IMG/VR virus record: IMGVR_UViG_3300030060_005751
Span: 1-44,715 of that record
Length of the DNA stretch: 44,715 nucleotides
Reading direction: 5' to 3' (one strand)
Origin: a virus
Shown here piece after piece: positions 15,001 through 24,345 of this stretch (within the stretch, counting starts at the first letter, position 1; every line of letters starts with the position of its first letter). The notes beneath the pieces were generated by a model. That model made no database searches, had not been told where the DNA came from, and worked only from the letters and a program-made list of their open reading frames with translations. A program made the position numbers and the translations under genes.

Positions 15001-16645
15001 TTAGTAAAGATTCATTATTAAGTTGATTTGGAAAAAAATAAGGTTCAAATTTTCCTGTATTATCTACTATTCCACTTGAAAAAGGTGCTATTACATTTGA
15101 GCCTGATAATATTGTCCAAAATAAAGATTCTTGAGCTTGACTATACTTGAACTCGTTAGTTATTATTTTTACCTTTGGTTTAAAGTAATTTTGTTGAGCT
15201 TTAAAAATAAATCTTCTATATTCAGATCCAGTTATTTGAGGGTTTTGTAAAGCAGAACCACTCCACGCACTAAATGGTATTTGTCTTTCATTATAATATT
15301 TATAACTACCCAAAGCAGAAATATCGTTTCTGGAATTATAATTAGCATTTGCTAATCCACCACTAATATTCAAAGAATATTTTTTAGAGCTACCATCAGT
15401 ATCTCCTTTTGCTATAAAAGATAAATAAAAGAAATCGTTGGAATTATAAAAAGGTGGTTGCTCTACATTATACACATCCGTAAAAACATGAAGAGAATTA
15501 CCATCGTCTTCTTTTTTATGAACTTTATCAAAGCCGTCAAGGTTTTGAAGAACTGTATTTGTATTTGTAGAATTATTTCTAAAATTATTTCCAGCTAAAT
15601 TACTACCAATGCCAGGTGCAGATGAAGTAGAATAACTCTGACCATCATGATACATAAAATGTTCAAAATGAGTAAACTCATCTTCCACTTGTCTTATTTC
15701 TTTAAATAAGTGTTGTCTTCTTTCTATAACTTTTAGACTACTTGAAAAAGTAAGAGATGAACTTATTTGATTATATAATCCCTCTAACTTTACGGCTTTA
15801 GTTTTAAAGTTTTGTAATTTTGATTTTGCCGAACCAAAGAAAACATGACCATCAAATTTTTCATAATCAATGTTTAGGTTAAGGTCTTTTTGTTGACGAA
15901 CAATTTCCTCTACTAAATTTAACCCAGCCGAGCCTGTTATAGAATTATAGTTATCATATGAATCTGTTGTTGAAACAGGTTCACTAATATACCCCTCGTC
16001 AATTGATAACCCCAATCCACTTACAGCAAGACCTTCTCTATCAATAAAAAATACTGTTTCAGTTTGTGATGATAAAAATTTATTTGATATATTAAAATTA
16101 GTTGATAAAACTGATACATCACCTGGTAGTGGTTCATTTAATTTTAATACCAAAGTTCTTTTATTACCAGTTACATTATCAAAAGCATATCCGTTAATAG
16201 GAATTAATCTTCCTTGTGACAATTCTAAGTAAGAATTAAACTGATAGGTATTTTCATTACCTTGCATAAATGAAACAATATCATCTTGAGTATTTATAGA
16301 ACCACTCGCTACACTTAATCTTATTTCGTTACGACTTGGTGATACTTGAGATAAATGTAAATCATCAGTATTCAATCTATCTAAGAAATCATATTGTAAA
16401 TTATAGTTACCTTCACTAAAACCGTTTCTATCTAAAAACTCATTAGGTTTAAGAAAAAGGTCATTGTCTCTTACATAAAAGTCAACACCCTCTTCTAATA
16501 TAGAAAAGTCTAAAAATCCACCAACATCCGAGAACACCGATAGTTTTATTACACCATTCTCTAACAAATCAGGTGTGAATTCATATGAAGTTTCATCTGA
16601 TATTAATTGTAAAGTATTATTATTATATGGTTGTAATATTTCCAT
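12062..16645 (-). CDS. Large baseplate/tail protein (tail protein I-like segment plus LamG domain)
   Basis: 1527 residues, the largest gene. The middle region (about 635-780), with L-R-T-G-D-E-H-K-V-L-R-D-F, I-D-N-Y-H-N-I-Y, N-L-L-P-I-I-G-S-S-L-G-F-D-L and Y-K-T-K-G-T-H-E-S-L-N-T-L-L-N-L-Y-G, follows the pattern of P2 gpI-type tail proteins, which link the baseplate wedge to fibres. Residues about 830-1000 look like a LamG/concanavalin-like lectin fold (F-I-F-R-T-T-E-T...I-V-R-V...L-R-I-V). The C-terminal part is beta-rich and probably exposed. A gp7-like wedge role is plausible. It overlaps the next gene by 1 nt. Confidence 0.78.
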   Translation of the reverse strand: MEILQPYNNNTLQLISDETSYEFTPDLLENGVIKLSVFSDVGGFLDFSILEEGVDFYVRDNDLFLKPNEFLDRNGFSEGNYNLQYDFLDRLNTDDLHLSQVSPSRNEIRLSVASGSINTQDDIVSFMQGNENTYQFNSYLELSQGRLIPINGYAFDNVTGNKRTLVLKLNEPLPGDVSVLSTNFNISNKFLSSQTETVFFIDREGLAVSGLGLSIDEGYISEPVSTTDSYDNYNSITGSAGLNLVEEIVRQQKDLNLNIDYEKFDGHVFFGSAKSKLQNFKTKAVKLEGLYNQISSSLTFSSSLKVIERRQHLFKEIRQVEDEFTHFEHFMYHDGQSYSTSSAPGIGSNLAGNNFRNNSTNTNTVLQNLDGFDKVHKKEDDGNSLHVFTDVYNVEQPPFYNSNDFFYLSFIAKGDTDGSSKKYSLNISGGLANANYNSRNDISALGSYKYYNERQIPFSAWSGSALQNPQITGSEYRRFIFKAQQNYFKPKVKIITNEFKYSQAQESLFWTILSGSNVIAPFSSGIVDNTGKFEPYFFPNQLNNESLLNDIGAAKAIILPQGDLFPVFSNAADDKEISFTDVVVTKNNPTNIHPFSKIYRPPSGSYAGSSEWNDWYNTMETIAEDYDTNNIHSLVNNLPTTLRTGDEHKVLRDFVNMLAEQFDLLRSYIDNYHNIYKLGYKNPNAMPDNLLPIIGSSLGFDLYNPITGSLDNYLESTSGDEVGDKKAIASLWTKILNNIIYIYKTKGTHESLNTLLNLYGYDTNSFNLTEYGGSDDEHNPSVVTNSTTNDLDNGLRNTTGNVSFREKTDQLKSLSLSSGSNNLALDWWSNDAQPNGIEFIFRTTETNNTQTIVRVSGSNDLWDLRIVPSGSSETTGSLEFRLNNSANGGSAIATNAISMSTGYINDINNSKYFNVMLQKNTVTSEYAITQSYHMFVGRKDNDKIKNIQFISMSSFDNDANRNFITSSAAQNSAGNNLFFGETMSGSVAQIRAWDAYISMSKFKQHILNYNSLVGGTATAPRDNLIYHYKLNDNVGATIIKDVSSPSKIKNFNKTISSQPNFDEVKSSISTVKNFSFQVRGVDEIKSDKQIKIGSDLKTIGGLSDKTATLKQPVKSGTNEPKVKVIPKIGKDFSYVDAIDSIVIDALADFQLDDYLDDYDNNGIYDDLLTLRKQLIDERLVSIDIPTNLSSVEKKADGTGLLEQIETLVPAKTKIEFSYTVKNDTLFRPRIKRASLQTQLNPNKAEGSTNLTEPDVSINFNENKYEKSIDVPTDELSVSALVNENLKEDTINIMSDVGITSTANDKVHTNNSAPLDIIDLSKSSNQTVFNITLDNFTGLLLGSKNEFYKNAGTSENQTFFKSAKQGSVGDYNTYRYDGRVFFRTIGDTEEFFPTSGSYKNRTGTNAKQPFNHHDNFRHFGNRYYVDSESGYTYSSFFGSDDATVDGRMVGRTLFFKTDADGNITYPINHYFKVGTSKDGLVNLIYKGTQNNGSNPPQFDPELDTSPKIPAYTINVGGSDTTKKLKVIR

Positions 16646-19197
16646 TAGAATGCTTGTTTGTCATTATCTGTTTCTAAAAGTGGAGTTTGCATCACACCTT
16701 GTTTTTGAACTCTACTATCTTTTGGTTGATTGACTTTATAGTCTCCAATCAATATTCCTTGTTCTTTTGTTCCCATTTGATTTTGTATTGTAAGAAATTC
16801 AGAGTTAGTTGGGTTTAAATCAACAACACATTTATCATCTCTTATAAATATGTCGGTTGCTAAACTATTGAGTGACAAACTACCTGAACCATTGTTTATC
16901 CACTCTAATTTATCACCACCTATGAAATCGTATATGTCCCTTGGCTCTGTAAAAACTCTTGTTTGACTTAAATCTAATTGACCTGGTGTTTTTCCTAATA
17001 TTCCATCATTAAATTTTCGTATGTAATCTTTTGACGATACTGTTTCTAAATAATCTTCTTCAACAAAATTATCATCTTTAACAATTTTAGAAACAGAATT
17101 GTTATAATTAGAATCTTCGTCTAATCCACCTATGATTGCTTGATTCTCACCAATCGGTAAAAAATTAAAATCAGTTCCACCGAATATTGAAAAGTCTTGA
17201 CTTAATAAATTACCATCATTAATTACTATATTTTTTGTAACCAAATAAGTTTGTAAAATAAAAGAACCATCTTTGGTTATTCTGCTGATTATAATTTTTA
17301 TACTCTTTACTCCAGGAGTATTGTATACATGAGTATTTATTTCTTCAATTGGTTTAAAATCATAAAATTGATCTATACTTAATTTATTTAAAGAATAGTT
17401 ATCTTTGCTTGGATAACTATCCATGTTATATATATCAAAAAAATATGTATTTTCAATTTGTTCATCTGTTAACTGAACATCCTCATCACCCCATTGTATA
17501 ACTTTATACCTATAATGGTGACTTTCAATTCCAACCGGACCACCATCTTCTACTGAAGCGCTTATTTGATTTTTAAAAAATTCAGTATTTGAAAATTGAT
17601 AATTGATACCTTGATTTTCTTCTTCATCAGGAAAATAACTTGATATGTATGTGAGGTCGGTCAAACTTAAGTTAAATAGATTTTCTATTAATTCATTATT
17701 AAATTGTTGATTTTCATATAATAATATGTTTAATGAAATTTTTAACGGATAAGAAGTATCAATGTAATTTTGAATATTGCTGTTATAATATAAAAGTTGT
17801 TTAGCATTTGCAGCATCAGAACCAGAGGTTTCTACATTTACTATATAGTCTACATTTTCAAAACCAAAACTATTATTTAAAGTTCCAAGTATAACTTCTT
17901 CGTTTGGTTTAAAAAAAGGTGCACCAAGTTCATACCACTCGTCAGCATTGTTGTTTAGAGCTTGATTAGGTCCATACGCAGCTCTAATAGTTCTATCAAG
18001 TGTAAATGCCCGAGAGGAAATATCCAAAGGTGGAAAATAATTGGCATCATATGGTATTTTTAATGGATAATAAACTCTATTTCTACTTGGCATCATTTGA
18101 ATTATAGGGGATATTGATGATGGTGAACCTTTTTCTGGTTTTAATTCACTTTTCAAACCAAGAGTTCTTGGGAAAAATATTTGATGTGTCCAATCTTCAT
18201 TATCAATATAGTCTTTTATAGGTTCGTCACCCACTTCTCTTTCAAAAATTAAATTTCTGTACTTTTCTAATAAACTATCATCTAATAAAATATCAAAAGG
18301 ACCCTTTCTTGGTTCATCTAAATAATCGTCTGGTCTAGCTTGAATATAACCAAACCCATCATCAGGTAATATTTTTATATCTGATTTTAATCCATAAAAT
18401 TTAAAAGCATATCTTATGTTTCCCCCACCCATATCATCTTCTTTAACCATATCATCAGGTAAATCAACATTAGCATTAATTAAAATGTCAACTAATTCTT
18501 GGTCTTGATCTGTTAAACAGTAGTGACTTAAAACTTCTACCTGCATATCTCTTCTTAGTTGTACATCATCGTTAGGTTCTTGATTAGCATAAGATAGTGG
18601 AATTAATCCTTTCATTCCAAGAGAATTTCTTTCTTGTTCAGGAAATATTTCCTCATCAGTATTATAAAAACTGTCATCATAACCATAAGTGTTGAAATTT
18701 TGTGAACCTGGCGCACCTACTCTTTGCATAACTTCATTTGGAAAGAGAAAAAACAATTCTGGTATTTGATACTCAAATTCATCATCGTAGCTAAATCGAC
18801 CATTTTCATCTCTACTGTTATTTGGATTAAACTGTCTAGCTTGTGGTTGTCCACTTACTGTTTCTTCTTGACCTGCTACATCTATTATTCTACCCTCACT
18901 ATCTTTTTTAATTAAAAGCATAATCAAAGGAGCTTCTCGAAGTAAACCTAATTGACCTCTTACAGCAGTAAAAATATCGTCATCAAACTGAAGTTGAACA
19001 GGTCTTCCTCTACTATCCAAGTCAATTAACGAAGCATTAGCAAGCAATATTTTACTATCTTCAACAATAGAATTCCAATTACCCAAAGAAAACTTTTCTA
19101 AGTCATCATTGTTTAAACCAAGTTCTTTTATAGAACCAGATGGATAAACACCTGGTTTTTTATAAGATGGATAATTATTTATTTTCTCGAATGCCAT
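16645..19197 (-). CDS. Large baseplate/tail structural protein, family not recognised
   Basis: 850 residues, acidic, Asn/Asp/Tyr-rich. No enzymatic motif is visible. It begins MAFEKINNYPSYKKPGVYP and ends D-N-D-K-Q-A-F, matching the D-N-S-E-Q-A-F end of the next protein, which suggests a shared C-terminal anchor or pairing. It is flanked by tail genes with single-nucleotide overlaps on both sides, supporting a role in the same baseplate assembly. Confidence 0.72.
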   Translation of the reverse strand: MAFEKINNYPSYKKPGVYPSGSIKELGLNNDDLEKFSLGNWNSIVEDSKILLANASLIDLDSRGRPVQLQFDDDIFTAVRGQLGLLREAPLIMLLIKKDSEGRIIDVAGQEETVSGQPQARQFNPNNSRDENGRFSYDDEFEYQIPELFFLFPNEVMQRVGAPGSQNFNTYGYDDSFYNTDEEIFPEQERNSLGMKGLIPLSYANQEPNDDVQLRRDMQVEVLSHYCLTDQDQELVDILINANVDLPDDMVKEDDMGGGNIRYAFKFYGLKSDIKILPDDGFGYIQARPDDYLDEPRKGPFDILLDDSLLEKYRNLIFEREVGDEPIKDYIDNEDWTHQIFFPRTLGLKSELKPEKGSPSSISPIIQMMPSRNRVYYPLKIPYDANYFPPLDISSRAFTLDRTIRAAYGPNQALNNNADEWYELGAPFFKPNEEVILGTLNNSFGFENVDYIVNVETSGSDAANAKQLLYYNSNIQNYIDTSYPLKISLNILLYENQQFNNELIENLFNLSLTDLTYISSYFPDEEENQGINYQFSNTEFFKNQISASVEDGGPVGIESHHYRYKVIQWGDEDVQLTDEQIENTYFFDIYNMDSYPSKDNYSLNKLSIDQFYDFKPIEEINTHVYNTPGVKSIKIIISRITKDGSFILQTYLVTKNIVINDGNLLSQDFSIFGGTDFNFLPIGENQAIIGGLDEDSNYNNSVSKIVKDDNFVEEDYLETVSSKDYIRKFNDGILGKTPGQLDLSQTRVFTEPRDIYDFIGGDKLEWINNGSGSLSLNSLATDIFIRDDKCVVDLNPTNSEFLTIQNQMGTKEQGILIGDYKVNQPKDSRVQKQGVMQTPLLETDNDKQAF

Positions 19198-19832
19198 TAG
19201 AATGCCTGCTCTGAATTATCTTTTTCTATACCATCTGGTATAATAAAAGTATCTGTTTTTAATCTTAAATTATCATCAAGTGAAAGTTCAAAATCTTGAT
19301 TGTAATGGAGTTTACTAAAATCGGTTTTATCAAATAAACTGTCTGTTGTATTTACCCCAAAATCAACATCTAATATTAAATTATTATCAACTTCGTTTAA
19401 ATTTGTTATTGGAGCATCACTTTTACCATATGAGTCTTCTACATTTACATCTTCAACAAACTCTCCAAATTTACTTACCTTTGGTAATATAGGATAAAGG
19501 TAATTGTCGTCCCATACTTGTTCATCATCTTCGTTTATAATTATTTCTTTGTAAGGTGTTCTTGGTGTTCTTGAACCTATCATTGGATCTTCACCATCTT
19601 GTATTTTAATTCCACTTTTATTTAAAAAATCAAATTCACTTGGTATTATATTATTCCAATAAAAAGCTGTAATTGGTGAATCACTATCATCACTTTCAAA
19701 ACCGAGTTGCTCCCACATTGGCTTAACACCCTTGTAAATTCTAGTGGTTGCCAAATCAAAATTATTTAAACTCGTATCCTTTAAAGAGTTGGTTAATTTT
19801 TTATTAATAAATCCGTTATGTGTTGTTGACAT
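19197..19832 (-). CDS. Tail structural protein with shared Q-A-F C-terminus
   Basis: 211 residues, acidic. The N-terminal part contains L-A-T-T-R-I-Y-K-G-V-K-P-M-W-E-Q-L-G-F, a motif-like segment of unknown family. It ends D-N-S-E-Q-A-F, nearly the same as the neighbouring 850-residue protein. Its start is 12 nt past the stop of the PKD-containing protein. Likely a virion protein that pairs with its neighbour. Confidence 0.7.
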   Translation of the reverse strand: MSTTHNGFINKKLTNSLKDTSLNNFDLATTRIYKGVKPMWEQLGFESDDSDSPITAFYWNNIIPSEFDFLNKSGIKIQDGEDPMIGSRTPRTPYKEIIINEDDEQVWDDNYLYPILPKVSKFGEFVEDVNVEDSYGKSDAPITNLNEVDNNLILDVDFGVNTTDSLFDKTDFSKLHYNQDFELSLDDNLRLKTDTFIIPDGIEKDNSEQAF

Positions 19833-19844
19833 TAGAATCCCACC

Positions 19845-21674
19845 TTAAAAATTTAATTCAGGATCTGATTCAGGATCAATGTCTGTGTCACCTGGTTGTT
19901 TACCACCTGTTCCACCACCACCTCCACCACCAGTTTCGTCACCACCAGTTTCGTCACCACCAGTTTCGTCACCACCAGTGTCATCGCCAGTATCCACTTC
20001 ATTTTCGAAGAAAATAGCTCTAATTTGAATAGTACCAAAATTATTAGAGTCGGCATCTTTATTTATAGTTAATATAGTTTGAGGTGAATTCAAACTACTT
20101 AATTCTATTGTATCATTTTCAAAATTATCACCGCTTACTATTTCCCAATTCTGAAAGACGCTTTCCCCCATTCCCTCATTTTGTATTTCTGTGGCATTTA
20201 ATACTATTTGAACATTATCATCACTCAAAACTTCATATGGTATTGTTGGATTATTACCATTAATTTGAGAACCATTAACATAAGCCTGTGTGTTTCCAAG
20301 AGGTGCTATGCCAATCACATTAACTTCAAATTCTATAATTGGTAAGAAAGCCGTTGCTGTTATTTCAACATCTTGACTAGGCATTATAAATTTATATCTT
20401 GCATTTCTGTATTCAGTTCCCCAATCGCTTGTAAATGAATTATCTTCGATTAACTCTATATTTAAATTTTCAGGTGTCGTAATAAACGGTCTTAACTGAA
20501 CATCAGAAGGTAAATGGTCGTAACCAGTCACAAAAAATACAACAAGCTCGATTTCATCTCCTTCAATATAAGGCTCAGATTGATTAATATTAAAATTAAT
20601 CAAATCAATACTTACGCCATCATCAACTCCAGCTTCACTTATTTCATTTAATGTAATATCATAAGCATTACCAAATTGTATAATTGAAGTATTATCAAAT
20701 TCTTGAGAGTAAGGTGTTAGTAAATCTATAAATTTATCTAAAAAAGAATCTGACATTTTATTTAAAAAATTAAATAATTGTAACTTATCAAGTAAATTAA
20801 ATTTCTCTATATTTTCAGATGATGCTTTTTCAATATCTAATGTATTAATAGGATTAATACCAATAGTGTTTAGTGATGATTTAATCAAAGATGAATCTAA
20901 ATCAATACCACCTATTGTTGCAAAATTATCATAGTCATATAAATTAAATTCATAGTTCTTTGATGGGTTCAATAATATATTTGTTTCAAACCTTTCGTAC
21001 CCACCTATTGATTGTTGGCCTTCTGGTGAATAAAGAGCATACACGGTACCAGAAATAGTATAGAAACCTGGTTTTTCATAATAGTGTTCTAATAATACAG
21101 ACTTCTCTAATAACTTCGGTCTATCTATATACTCTATAGTAGAACCATCACCCCAATTTAATTTAAATAAATAAAATCCAGTATCACCTACATTTTGAGC
21201 ATAACTGTCAAATCTATTCAAAGTGTTTCTTGTAGAGTAGTTATCTATATGACCATCTGGCGTTGGTCTTCCACTTTCTCTAGCATACAGATAATAATTT
21301 ATCTTACCTTCTGTTGCTAAATAATATTCTGTGGAATTATTTTTTTTATCATAGTATTCATCTAACCTTATTATTTCGTCACCATTATTAGGATCTGTAA
21401 CAAACGGTAGGGCATCCACAGAATACTGATATACTACAGAAGTTTCTATGTTTCTACGATACACTATCCCATCTCTAACTTCAGTTTTTAATGTCTCTAA
21501 TTTACCAGTTAGATGAGGTTGAAAGGTATCTTGGTTAAAATTTATATTTTCCCAATAATCTCTATTGTCGAGAGTTTTTGTTCCCAATTCAACACGACCA
21601 TGTTCTGGTAGAGAACCAACAATAGATTGATATGCTTGATTTATCAAGTTTTCTATAGTGGTAAATTTTGCCAC
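19845..21674 (-). CDS. Tail adhesin with PKD-like domain and Gly-Asp-Glu repeat tail
   Basis: 609 residues. Residues about 165-235 contain W-G-D-G-S-T and H-Y-Y-E-K-P-G-F-Y-T-I-S-G-T, the PKD-fold signature. Residues about 365-450 have F-I-M-P-S-Q-D-V-E-I-T-A-T-A-F, as in bacterial surface repeat domains (InlB B-repeat type). The C-terminus carries G-G-D-E-T repeats and poly-Gly, a flexible linker. These are cell-surface adhesion modules, probably used to contact the host. It starts by 1-nt overlap with the next PKD protein. Confidence 0.78.
   Translation of the reverse strand: MAKFTTIENLINQAYQSIVGSLPEHGRVELGTKTLDNRDYWENINFNQDTFQPHLTGKLETLKTEVRDGIVYRRNIETSVVYQYSVDALPFVTDPNNGDEIIRLDEYYDKKNNSTEYYLATEGKINYYLYARESGRPTPDGHIDNYSTRNTLNRFDSYAQNVGDTGFYLFKLNWGDGSTIEYIDRPKLLEKSVLLEHYYEKPGFYTISGTVYALYSPEGQQSIGGYERFETNILLNPSKNYEFNLYDYDNFATIGGIDLDSSLIKSSLNTIGINPINTLDIEKASSENIEKFNLLDKLQLFNFLNKMSDSFLDKFIDLLTPYSQEFDNTSIIQFGNAYDITLNEISEAGVDDGVSIDLINFNINQSEPYIEGDEIELVVFFVTGYDHLPSDVQLRPFITTPENLNIELIEDNSFTSDWGTEYRNARYKFIMPSQDVEITATAFLPIIEFEVNVIGIAPLGNTQAYVNGSQINGNNPTIPYEVLSDDNVQIVLNATEIQNEGMGESVFQNWEIVSGDNFENDTIELSSLNSPQTILTINKDADSNNFGTIQIRAIFFENEVDTGDDTGGDETGGDETGGDETGGGGGGGTGGKQPGDTDIDPESDPELNF
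19926..19985. repeat. 15-bp tandem repeat, four units
   Basis: Units of ACCACCAGTTTCGTC at 19926, 19941 and 19956 are identical; the fourth at 19971 has two changes. They encode G-G-D-E-T repeats in the adhesin tail. Copy number could vary by slippage. Confidence 0.9.
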
Positions 21675-22219
21675 TAGTAACCTCCACTATATCTAGTTCT
21701 ACGAGTTCTCTTCCTAACTCTTATTTCTTGATTTGTTTTTTGTTTTGGTTCTTCTACCTCTTCTCCATCTTTATCTTGTTTATCCTCCCCCTCTTCTTCC
21801 TCTTCTTGCTCATCTGTTATTTCATCACCTTCACCCTCTTCCTCTTGTTCTCTCTCTTCCTCTTCTTCTTCGTCTGTTGGTGGTTCACCAGGATCATATG
21901 TATCTGGTTCAATTGGATCTTCCTCTTCAATTACATCAATACCAGGTATTTCCTCTCCTATACCACTTACAGTTATAGTTTGTTCAATAGAGGCTTCACC
22001 GAAATCATTAAAGCCAGTAAAAATAACAGTAAATTCTCCATTAGTAGTATAGTTGTGTATAGGATTTCTTTCTGTTGATGTATTACCATCACCGAAATCC
22101 CAACGAACACTATCTGCTCCAGCAGACTCATCTGTGAACTCAACTGGTTCTATTTCTTTAATTGTTACTATATCTTGTCCAACATCAGTTTCAGTTGTTG
22201 GTGATATTACATCTGCCAT
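21674..22219 (-). CDS. PKD-domain surface protein with acidic tail
   Basis: 181 residues. Residues 17-86 form one PKD domain: V-E-F-T-D-E-S, the diagnostic W-D-F-G-D-G at 40-45, N-P-I-H-N-Y, and I-T-V-S-G at the end. Residues about 90-155 are almost all Glu with Pro, Asp and Gly, and the last 20 are basic (R-V-R-K-R-T-R-R-T-R). The opposite charges could bind partners or cations. No signal peptide, consistent with a virion protein. AGGAGA ribosome site; sits between LamG and PKD adhesins. Confidence 0.85.
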   Translation of the reverse strand: MADVISPTTETDVGQDIVTIKEIEPVEFTDESAGADSVRWDFGDGNTSTERNPIHNYTTNGEFTVIFTGFNDFGEASIEQTITVSGIGEEIPGIDVIEEEDPIEPDTYDPGEPPTDEEEEEEREQEEEGEGDEITDEQEEEEEGEDKQDKDGEEVEEPKQKTNQEIRVRKRTRRTRYSGGY

Positions 22220-22228
22220 ATTATTCTC

Positions 22229-24343
22229 CTATACCTGAAACTCTTCTTCTACTATCTCCACAGCATCCTGAACTGCAAGTAATAAAAATGAAAAATTCAT
22301 GGATGGTGGGTTGCCTTGTTCAAAAGGTGCAACGGTATCTGTTTCATCTACATCTGTAGGTGTTACACTTAAATCACCAATCTTGTATCCACGAGCTCTT
22401 AATAAATCAGAACGGCTTATTACTTCTACTTTACATTTAGCACCAAATCCACTATTAGCAACTATCTCATTATCATTAAGTGGATTAACATGATTTAACC
22501 AATATTGTTTGTTAGTTAAATAATTTGTATAGTCAAATTCCGAATCCCCTTCAACTGAATACTGAATGGCAAAGTTAAATTCATAATCAAAACCACCTTG
22601 ATGCTCAGGATTAAAAATTACATCAGTTACGCCTGTATTTAATCTAATCACATCCTCAGAAAAATTAACATTAATGATTTCATATTCATTATTATTTATA
22701 GTAATAATCATACCAACTGAAATATCTGAAATTGAATATGGTTCATTAATATTAATATAAAATGATATTGGATTAATAGAATTGACTGTGCCAGTTATTA
22801 TTATATCTCCCCCAAAAGATGGTGTTTCTAATATGGTAGGATCGTAAGTAGCACAAATAAAAAACCACTCGTTTAAATCATCAGTCGGTATTTCTGGATA
22901 AAGACGATGCCAAAGGTATGATGGTCTATAATCTGGTATTGGTAAAGATTGTTGACCAGTTCTTCGAGGGTAACCACTTGTACCCCAATGATTATCTCTT
23001 AATCTAGTTCCATTACTATCTTTTACTACCAACCTCAAAATTCTTTTATATTCACCATTATTATCAATACTAGTTCTAGTTTCTAATCTAAATCCTTCTC
23101 CATCTTCTTGTAATGGATTTTTATAATTAAAAAGAGTTCCCTCTGATGTTTTACTAACAAACCTAACCCACATGGTTATTGTAAAACCATCAATTAGATA
23201 AGAGTTATTTTTTTGAAATTCTAATAGGTCATCACCTGGTGCTCTTATTATTATTGCTTGATTTGGTTTTCTTATTTTTAAAAAACCATCTGAAATGTTT
23301 TGATACTCAGGTCTATCATCCTCTAGTGTTTCAATAATATTGTCAACATCACCAAGATAAGTATTAAGTCGGTTTCTCATTGACTCAAGAGTTTTACCTT
23401 GATTGACACTACTACCTTCTGCCTGTTCATCTAATCTTGTTATAAAGGCATTTGATTGATTTTCATAACTAATACGAGACTGTTCGTCTTGTTCTTTATT
23501 TTGTATATCTTCTCCAACACCATCTCCGTCTACATCTTGAAATGTTGGTGTTGGTCCTATCAGACTATCAAACTCTGTGAAGAAGTCATTTACTTGATCT
23601 TGACGAGTTGTTTGATTTGGAAGTAACTCAAATATATTTGTATCTAATATTTCACGAGCTTTATCTACATCTATTTTATTTCCAAACTTCGGTTTTGTAA
23701 GTTGACTTAAATTTAATATATCTATAAAAGTATCTCCTACTTTTTTAGCTACATCAATATCAAACACATTACCACTATGATTAAATAATATTTTATATTG
23801 AATAACATCATTTTCATTTTCCGGTGGTAACTCTACTAATGTAAGTTCTAAGTAATTTTCTAAATCAATAATTTCTTGACTAAAGATATATTGACACATT
23901 TGCTCAAATGTATCACCAACTATATCTTTTCTATTTTCTAAAGTATTTCTATCTTTCTTATAAAATACAAGAGGTTCGTCTTCATTACGACCTGTTTGTT
24001 TTATACCATCACGAATGGTGGTTTGCATTGAAAGTATTTCTTCTTCAGATAATGTATTTGATTCAAACCATAACTTATAAAAAATATCACTAACTCTTTC
24101 GCGGGTGTCTTGTATATCTTGATAAGAGATTTTTCTAAAAATAATTTCATCAGGAATTAATTCATGGTCAACTCCTAACACACCCCTACCAATCATTAAA
24201 GTTCCATCTTCATGTCGATGATAAAAACCTATATATTGTTCTTCAGGATTAGTTTCAAAATAAAAATTATCGTTTTCTTTTGCCTGTAAATTAATTTCTA
24301 CTATAGGATTTGATGTATCAATTCCTGGATTTCCATAACCCAT
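22229..24343 (-). CDS. Tail adhesin with LamG/concanavalin-like domain
   Basis: 704 residues. The N-terminal half is helical and acidic (attachment part). From about 365 to 570, I-T-M-W-V-R-F-V, G-T-L-F-N-Y-K, G-F-R-L-E and N-E-W-F-F-I-C-A-T-Y-D are the typical strands of a LamG/pentraxin-like lectin fold, suggesting carbohydrate binding. Next to DNRLRE and PKD proteins it probably forms part of the host-recognition apparatus around the baseplate. Confidence 0.76.
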   Translation of the reverse strand: MGYGNPGIDTSNPIVEINLQAKENDNFYFETNPEEQYIGFYHRHEDGTLMIGRGVLGVDHELIPDEIIFRKISYQDIQDTRERVSDIFYKLWFESNTLSEEEILSMQTTIRDGIKQTGRNEDEPLVFYKKDRNTLENRKDIVGDTFEQMCQYIFSQEIIDLENYLELTLVELPPENENDVIQYKILFNHSGNVFDIDVAKKVGDTFIDILNLSQLTKPKFGNKIDVDKAREILDTNIFELLPNQTTRQDQVNDFFTEFDSLIGPTPTFQDVDGDGVGEDIQNKEQDEQSRISYENQSNAFITRLDEQAEGSSVNQGKTLESMRNRLNTYLGDVDNIIETLEDDRPEYQNISDGFLKIRKPNQAIIIRAPGDDLLEFQKNNSYLIDGFTITMWVRFVSKTSEGTLFNYKNPLQEDGEGFRLETRTSIDNNGEYKRILRLVVKDSNGTRLRDNHWGTSGYPRRTGQQSLPIPDYRPSYLWHRLYPEIPTDDLNEWFFICATYDPTILETPSFGGDIIITGTVNSINPISFYININEPYSISDISVGMIITINNNEYEIINVNFSEDVIRLNTGVTDVIFNPEHQGGFDYEFNFAIQYSVEGDSEFDYTNYLTNKQYWLNHVNPLNDNEIVANSGFGAKCKVEVISRSDLLRARGYKIGDLSVTPTDVDETDTVAPFEQGNPPSMNFSFLLLAVQDAVEIVEEEFQV

Positions 24344-24345
24344 AA

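Noticed and set aside
19926-19985. CRISPR-like repeats
   Set aside because: The 15-bp units are contiguous, without spacers, and encode G-G-D-E-T repeats in frame in a protein tail.
21668-22078. Plus-strand frame with hydrophobic Phe/Leu-rich protein
   Set aside because: It is the complement of the Glu-rich tail of the PKD protein; purine-rich Glu codons read as Phe/Leu/Ser codons on the other strand.
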